Of a DNA stretch of 9,788 bases, positions 6,511-9,788 are shown in pieces. The stretch is from Spirochaetales bacterium (GTDB lineage: Bacteria; Spirochaetota; Spirochaetia; SPDA01), in assembly GCA_004525155.1 (NCBI GenBank), contig SPDA01000036.1, positions 1-9,788 of the forward strand. The letters are read 5' to 3'. Under the pieces are notes generated by a model, which worked only from the letters and a program-made list of their open reading frames with translations, had not been told where the DNA came from and searched no databases. Every line of letters starts with the position of its first letter. Positions within the stretch are counted from its first letter, which is position 1. The position numbers and the translations under genes were made by a program.

Positions 6511-7159
6511 CCTGGTATTCATGTTTTTCTGTTTCCTTCTGCCGCTGGCCGCCGAGACGTTCACCTTCCAAAGCGATACCATGTCTTCCGTGCTTGCCAA
6601 AGGCAAGGAAAGAACCCTCCTTTCCGGTAACGCCTATATCCGCTCCAAATCCACGGAAATATTCGCGGAAGAAATGGAAATCTACGGAGAAAATTCCCGT
6701 TACGCCCTGTGCAAGGGAAATATCACGGTCATCGACAAGGAAAAAGGCATAATACTGAAGAGCCAGAAACTCTACTACGACAGGGATAGAGACCTGAGCC
6801 GAATCGAAGGCTACGCGGAAATGGAAGACCAGAAAAACGAACTCGTCGCGAAAGGAGGGTTTCTGGAAAACTACGGAAAGGACGATATAGCCATTATTCA
6901 GATTGGCGTACGCATACTTAAGGAAGACCTGGCCTGCCGGTCGGAATTCGCCAGGTACAACCGGAAGACGGAGATCCTTGAACTGTCCGGCATGCCCCAC
7001 GTCTTCTGGAAAGGGGATGAATACCGGGCATCCCGCATCATTATAAATCTGGACAAGGACGAAATACGCCTCGAAGGTCAGGTTACCGGCACCGTTTCCG
7101 GGGAGGAGGAAAAGCCCCAGGGTCCCGATCCGCAGGAGACCCTGCATGCCGGAGAATAA
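6497..7159 (+). CDS. lptA: LptA/OstA-like periplasmic lipid transport protein
   Basis: This 220-residue secreted protein has a Sec signal peptide (KK, a hydrophobic core and LAA-E, cleavage probably after A19). The mature part shows repeated alternating beta patterns of the OstA/LptA jellyroll: LSGNAYIRSKSTEIFAEEM (42-60), CKGNITVIDKEKG (72-84), LKSQKLYYD (87-95) and IEGYAEM (103-109). LptA proteins polymerise into the periplasmic bridge that carries lipid from LptC to the outer-membrane protein LptD. The C-terminal tail (about 201-220) is acidic and Pro-rich and probably disordered. AAGGA at 6482-6486 lies 10 nt before the ATG, within the end of lptC. The stop TAA is followed directly by the lptB ATG with no gap. 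A longer two-domain OstA protein is unlikely, because the length fits a single LptA unit. Confidence 0.8.
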   Translation: MKKINLVFMFFCFLLPLAAETFTFQSDTMSSVLAKGKERTLLSGNAYIRSKSTEIFAEEMEIYGENSRYALCKGNITVIDKEKGIILKSQKLYYDRDRDLSRIEGYAEMEDQKNELVAKGGFLENYGKDDIAIIQIGVRILKEDLACRSEFARYNRKTEILELSGMPHVFWKGDEYRASRIIINLDKDEIRLEGQVTGTVSGEEEKPQGPDPQETLHAGE

Positions 7160-7894
7160 ATGAAAGATCAGGCAAGTTTGAGGGTCGAAGGCCTTAAAAA
7201 AGTATTTGGCAAAAAAACCGCGGTACTGGATGCCAGTTTTTCCATGCAGCAGGGAGAGATTATCGGACTTCTCGGGCCGAACGGCGCAGGAAAAACAACC
7301 GTTTTCTACATGATCGTGGGATTTATCCGGCCCACGGCAGGACGGATTTACCTGAACGATAAAAACATAACCCACCTGCCCATGTACAGGCGGGCAAGAG
7401 AAGGTATATCCTATCTGCCGCAGGAGGCTTCCGTATTCAGAAAATTGACCGTGGAGCAGAACCTGTCGGCCATACTGGAAACACGGCGGGACCTTTCGAA
7501 AAAACAGAAAAAACTGGAATTGGACAAACTGCTCGAGGATCTCGGCATACAGCATATCAGGCGTCAGAAGGCATATACCCTTTCCGGCGGAGAGCGCAGA
7601 AGAACGGAAATTGCCCGTTCCCTGGCCATTGAACCGAGGTTTCTTCTGCTGGACGAACCATTTGCGGGTATTGACCCCATAGCAGTGCACGAAATAAAAA
7701 AAATCGTGCAAATTTTGTCGGATAAGAACATCGGCATACTTATCACGGACCACAATGTGCGCGATACCCTGGAAATTACGGGCCGCGCATTCATAATCAA
7801 CCTGGGAGAGATCGTCGCCCACGGTTCCAAAGAAGACCTGCTGAGCAATGAAACTGCCCGTAAAATCTATTTGGGATCTGAATTCAGAATGTAG
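7160..7894 (+). CDS. lptB: LPS export ABC transporter ATP-binding protein LptB
   Basis: This 244-residue ATPase drives lipid extraction from the inner membrane with LptF and LptG, which are not in the window. Seen: Walker A GPNGAGKTT (39-47) followed by VFYMIVGFI, typical of LptB; Q-loop YLPQEASVFRKLTVEQNL (85-102) with Q88; signature LSGGERRR (141-148); Walker B LLLDEPFAGIDPIA (162-175) with D165 and E166; switch His H198 in ITDHNVRDTL. These LptB-specific stretches separate it from LivF/LivG relatives. The ATG follows the lptA stop with no gap, and GGAG lies 5 nt upstream. Its expression should therefore be linked to lptA and lptC. No terminator hairpin is seen after the TAG, so read-through into rpoN is likely. 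Confidence 0.95.
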   Translation: MKDQASLRVEGLKKVFGKKTAVLDASFSMQQGEIIGLLGPNGAGKTTVFYMIVGFIRPTAGRIYLNDKNITHLPMYRRAREGISYLPQEASVFRKLTVEQNLSAILETRRDLSKKQKKLELDKLLEDLGIQHIRRQKAYTLSGGERRRTEIARSLAIEPRFLLLDEPFAGIDPIAVHEIKKIVQILSDKNIGILITDHNVRDTLEITGRAFIINLGEIVAHGSKEDLLSNETARKIYLGSEFRM

Positions 7895-7918
7895 AGCCTT
7901 TTTACCGGCCCATTTCGA

Positions 7919-7947
7919 TTGACAAATAAGACTTCCTCAATCATTAT
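7919..7947 (+). promoter_or_regulatory. Putative sigma-70 promoter upstream of rpoN
   Basis: The -35 is a perfect TTGACA (7919-7924), the spacer is 17 bp and the -10 is CATTAT (7942-7947, four of six). It lies in the only sizeable gap of the plus-strand cluster (82 bp). Transcription would start near 7954, leaving about 23 nt of leader that contains the rpoN Shine-Dalgarno. It would allow rpoN-hpf-hprK to be expressed apart from the Lpt genes. Confidence 0.5.
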
Positions 7948-7965
7948 TAATTCAGATTATCTATC

Positions 7966-7972
7966 AAGGGGG
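7966..7972 (+). promoter_or_regulatory. Ribosome binding site for rpoN, selecting a GTG start
   Basis: AAGGGGG ends 4 nt before the GTG at 7977. It favours GTG 7977 over the in-frame ATG at 7998, which lacks any Shine-Dalgarno. The out-of-frame ATG at 7973 abuts the site and is too close to be used well. Confidence 0.6.
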
Positions 7973-7976
7973 ATGT

Positions 7977-9350
7977 GTGCAGGTTCAAAAACCTTCAATG
8001 GTTCAGCAGCAGAAGTTAAAAATGAATCCGCAGCTCTATCAGTCCGTAAAGCTGCTGGCCATGCCCCTGCAGGAATTGAAACTCACGATACAGGAAGAAC
8101 TTGAAAAAAACCCCGCCCTCGAGATAATCGAAGAACAACGGGAAGCGCCCTTTGAACAGGACCGGGAAAAACCTTCGGAAGAATTCGATTATTTCGAAAA
8201 TACATCGGATCCCGGCTACAATCAGAACCTGGACGAAGACTCGAGCGACGCGAAGCGGAAATTCATCGAAGGCACCCTGTCGCGCCCCGAATCGCTCCGC
8301 GACCACCTCCTCTGGCAGCTGCGGCTTTATCCCCTGGACCCTGAAAAATTCGAAATCGGCAGCATGCTCATTCAGAATTTAAATGAAGACGGCTTTCACA
8401 TTGAAGATCCCTACTCCTTCATAAAATCCGCGGAAAGGGAGACAATCGGGGAGATGATGAGACTTATACAATTCTTCGAACCGGCAGGCACCTGCACCGC
8501 CGATTTCAGGGAGTCTCTTCTTGTACAGGCTGTTCTTTCGGGTATAGCGCCCGACGGGACAGACCGGGTTCTGGAAAAGTATTTCGATTTGCTGGAGCAG
8601 AAAAAGTACAGCCTTCTAGCCAAACGCCTTATTATCGGAGAGGAGGACCTGGAGGAAATTGTCGAATTCATCAAAACCCTGAACCCTTTTCCCGGACGGC
8701 AATATTCCACGGAAACTTCCAAGTATGTCGTTCCGGACGTCATGGTAAAAATCAAGGACAATGAGTTCGTCATTATTTTAAACGATGAAGAAATTCCCGT
8801 ATTGGGCATAAACAATTTTTTCAGCAATGTTGCGAAGGATGAAACCAATAAAAAGGATACGTCCCTGGTAAAATATGTAAATTCCCAGATCCGCGACGCA
8901 AAATGGTTTATCCACACCATCCACCAGCGCAACATGACCCTTCTAAAAATCACGAAGGCAATCGTGGAATACCAGCGGGACTTTTTCCTGAAAGGCCCCA
9001 AATATCTGGCCCCTCTGACACTCAAAGACATTGCCCAGGAAGTCAGCGTTCATGAAACCACGGTTTCACGCATATCCAACGCGAAATACATGCAGACCGA
9101 ATGGGGCATATTTGAAATTAAATATTTTTTTTCCAATTCCATTTCCGGTACCGGCTCGGCTGGATCGAGATTCTCTAAAGAAGGAGTAAAAGCTATAATG
9201 AAGGAACTTATCGAAGCCAATACTTCCGGGAAACCGTTGTCTGATCAAAAAATCACGGAGTCCCTGGAAAAAAACGGTATTCGAATCGCCAGACGTACTG
9301 TGGCAAAATACAGGAATGAACTTGATATTTCATCTTCCTACAGCAGATAA
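7977..9350 (+). CDS. rpoN: RNA polymerase sigma-54 factor
   Basis: RpoN directs RNA polymerase to -24/-12 promoters and needs an ATP-driven enhancer-binding protein to open them. The 457 residues are a normal full length. Seen: Gln/Leu-rich region I (about 1-45, QQQKLKMNPQLYQSVKLL) that contacts activators; acidic region II (about 50-95, many Glu/Asp); the core-binding domain (about 95-310); a helix-turn-helix from T348 (TLKDIAQEVSVHETTVSRIS); and the RpoN box ARRTVAKYRN (438-447), which matches the consensus except for Asn in the last place. The start is GTG 7977, supported by AAGGGGG just upstream. Downstream is hpf after 19 bp, the usual neighbour. No sigma-54 promoter was found within the window, so targets lie elsewhere; the sensor kinase at the left edge cannot be linked to it from this sequence. 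Confidence 0.97.
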   Translation: MQVQKPSMVQQQKLKMNPQLYQSVKLLAMPLQELKLTIQEELEKNPALEIIEEQREAPFEQDREKPSEEFDYFENTSDPGYNQNLDEDSSDAKRKFIEGTLSRPESLRDHLLWQLRLYPLDPEKFEIGSMLIQNLNEDGFHIEDPYSFIKSAERETIGEMMRLIQFFEPAGTCTADFRESLLVQAVLSGIAPDGTDRVLEKYFDLLEQKKYSLLAKRLIIGEEDLEEIVEFIKTLNPFPGRQYSTETSKYVVPDVMVKIKDNEFVIILNDEEIPVLGINNFFSNVAKDETNKKDTSLVKYVNSQIRDAKWFIHTIHQRNMTLLKITKAIVEYQRDFFLKGPKYLAPLTLKDIAQEVSVHETTVSRISNAKYMQTEWGIFEIKYFFSNSISGTGSAGSRFSKEGVKAIMKELIEANTSGKPLSDQKITESLEKNGIRIARRTVAKYRNELDISSSYSR

Positions 9351-9358
9351 ATTTTTTT

Positions 9359-9363
9359 GGAGG
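9359..9363 (+). promoter_or_regulatory. Strong Shine-Dalgarno of hpf
   Basis: A perfect GGAGG stands 6 nt before the ATG at 9370, following a run of seven T's after the rpoN stop. It is among the best ribosome binding sites in the window and suggests that HPF is made in larger amounts than RpoN from the same message. Confidence 0.7.
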
Positions 9364-9369
9364 TAAAAC

Positions 9370-9663
9370 ATGAATCTGGAGATTAAAAGTATCCATTTTG
9401 ACATTGACGAGGCGCAGCAGGATCATTTCGAGAAAAAAATCCACAAGATAGAATACGCGAAAGATCTGATTGTGGACCTCCTGCTGACACTGACCAAGGA
9501 AAAAAGCCTGTTTAAAATAGATGTTAACATTAATTTCAGGTGGAATTACTCCACCCATATCAAGGGGAAAAATTACGATCTCATTAAAGGTTTCGACGAA
9601 GTGATAACCAAACTCGAAAGAAAAATACGGAAGGAGAAAGAAAAAATAAAATCTCATCAATAG
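9370..9663 (+). CDS. hpf: Ribosome hibernation promoting factor, short form (HPF/YfiA, 'sigma-54 modulation protein')
   Basis: This 97-residue protein binds the decoding region of the 30S subunit and silences ribosomes in poor growth conditions. Seen: a single beta-alpha-beta-beta-beta-alpha domain with the N-terminal strand MNLEIKSIHFD, helix EAQQDHFEKKIHKIEYA (14-30), strands around 35-58, and a C-terminal basic helix (78-94, KLERKIRKEKEKIK) that fits rRNA contacts. The length marks the short type; the C-terminal dimerisation domain of long HPF is missing, so 100S ribosome formation, if any, would need other factors. Residues 55-65 (NFRWNYSTHIK) diverge from the commonest family pattern. 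Position between rpoN and hprK is the classic location. The stop codon overlaps the hprK Shine-Dalgarno, indicating coupled expression. Confidence 0.92.
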   Translation: MNLEIKSIHFDIDEAQQDHFEKKIHKIEYAKDLIVDLLLTLTKEKSLFKIDVNINFRWNYSTHIKGKNYDLIKGFDEVITKLERKIRKEKEKIKSHQ

Positions 9664-9672
9664 GATCATACC

Positions 9673-9788
9673 ATGAAGAAATTTACCGTTCTGGATCTCA
9701 TCGATTTGGATCTGGAAGATCATAACGCTCTGCATGTCCGGTGCATAGGCGGACGCAAAGGTCTTATACGTGAAATTACCGTTCCCGA
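9673..9788 (+). CDS. hprK: HPr kinase/phosphorylase, N-terminal fragment (3' end outside the window)
   Basis: Only the first 38 codons are present. Seen: MKKFTVLDLIDLDLEDHNALHVRC followed by IGGRKGLIREITVP, which matches the N-terminal domain of HprK, where L-x-C-IGG-R-GL-R-I-x-P leads into the conserved PDINRPGL region. Known of the family: the bifunctional enzyme phosphorylates and dephosphorylates Ser46 of HPr to report metabolic state; its Walker A and catalytic motifs would be in the missing C-terminal part. AGGA (9662-9665) lies 7 nt before the ATG and overlaps the hpf stop. The location after rpoN and hpf supports the call. The rest of the gene must be read to confirm it is complete. 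Confidence 0.85.
   Translation, partial: MKKFTVLDLIDLDLEDHNALHVRCIGGRKGLIREITVP

Noticed and set aside
6467..7822. A 451-codon open frame on the minus strand, antisense to lptA and lptB.
   Set aside because: Its translation is rich in Phe, Val and Gly with no recognisable domain, and it lies opposite two clearly real genes. It looks like a product of codon bias in the true frame.
7919..8104. Small plus-strand frame overlapping the start of rpoN, including the ATG at 7973.
   Set aside because: It overlaps the conserved N-terminus of RpoN in another frame, and the ATG abuts the Shine-Dalgarno too closely.

Overview
The window is a stretch of bacterial chromosome, roughly half G+C, from a diderm (double-membrane) bacterium. 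It is most likely a spirochaete of the Treponema/Spirochaeta type. The reasons are an Lpt outer-membrane transport set next to rpoN, hpf and an hprK whose N-terminus (CIGGRKGLIREITVP) looks spirochaetal to me, together with a lipoprotein-type LptC. A deltaproteobacterium is the main alternative, because the lptC-lptA-lptB-rpoN-hpf order is also common there. I could not run a search, so the taxonomic call is inference.

Layout. (1) 1-873, plus: the C-terminal end of a hybrid sensor histidine kinase (end of the ATPase domain, receiver, HPt). (2) 910-1383, plus: a small PaaI-type hotdog thioesterase. It is convergent, with 8 bp between, to (3) a three-gene minus-strand operon read from 4160 down to 1392: ABC ATPase, ABC-2 permease and a geranylgeranyl-reductase-family flavoprotein. 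(4) 4161-4331: a divergent promoter region. (5) 4332-9788, plus: a dense run of pyrG, lptC, lptA, lptB, rpoN, hpf and the start of hprK. Gaps are tiny or negative, except for 82 bp before rpoN that holds its own plausible promoter. No tRNA, rRNA, CRISPR array, insertion sequence or convincing intrinsic terminator was seen.

How the genes fit together. PyrG makes CTP. LptB, LptC and LptA are the inner-membrane ATPase, the membrane-anchored bridge component and the periplasmic bridge of a lipid transporter that feeds the outer membrane. RpoN (sigma-54), the ribosome hibernation factor HPF and HPr kinase/phosphorylase form the well-known rpoN-hpf-PTS regulatory group. In related gene orders known from deltaproteobacteria, Kdo genes (kdsA, kdsD) sit between pyrG and lptC. 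Here pyrG overlaps lptC directly, which would fit an organism that kept the transporter but not ordinary Kdo-LPS.

The most unusual signal is regulatory. Two genes, the thioesterase and pyrG, have good sigma-70 promoters whose -10 boxes end only 5 and 8 nt before the start codon, and neither has a clear Shine-Dalgarno site. Both are predicted to give leaderless mRNAs, while several other genes in the window have strong Shine-Dalgarno sequences. I did not find a new multi-gene system; most of the window is conserved housekeeping.
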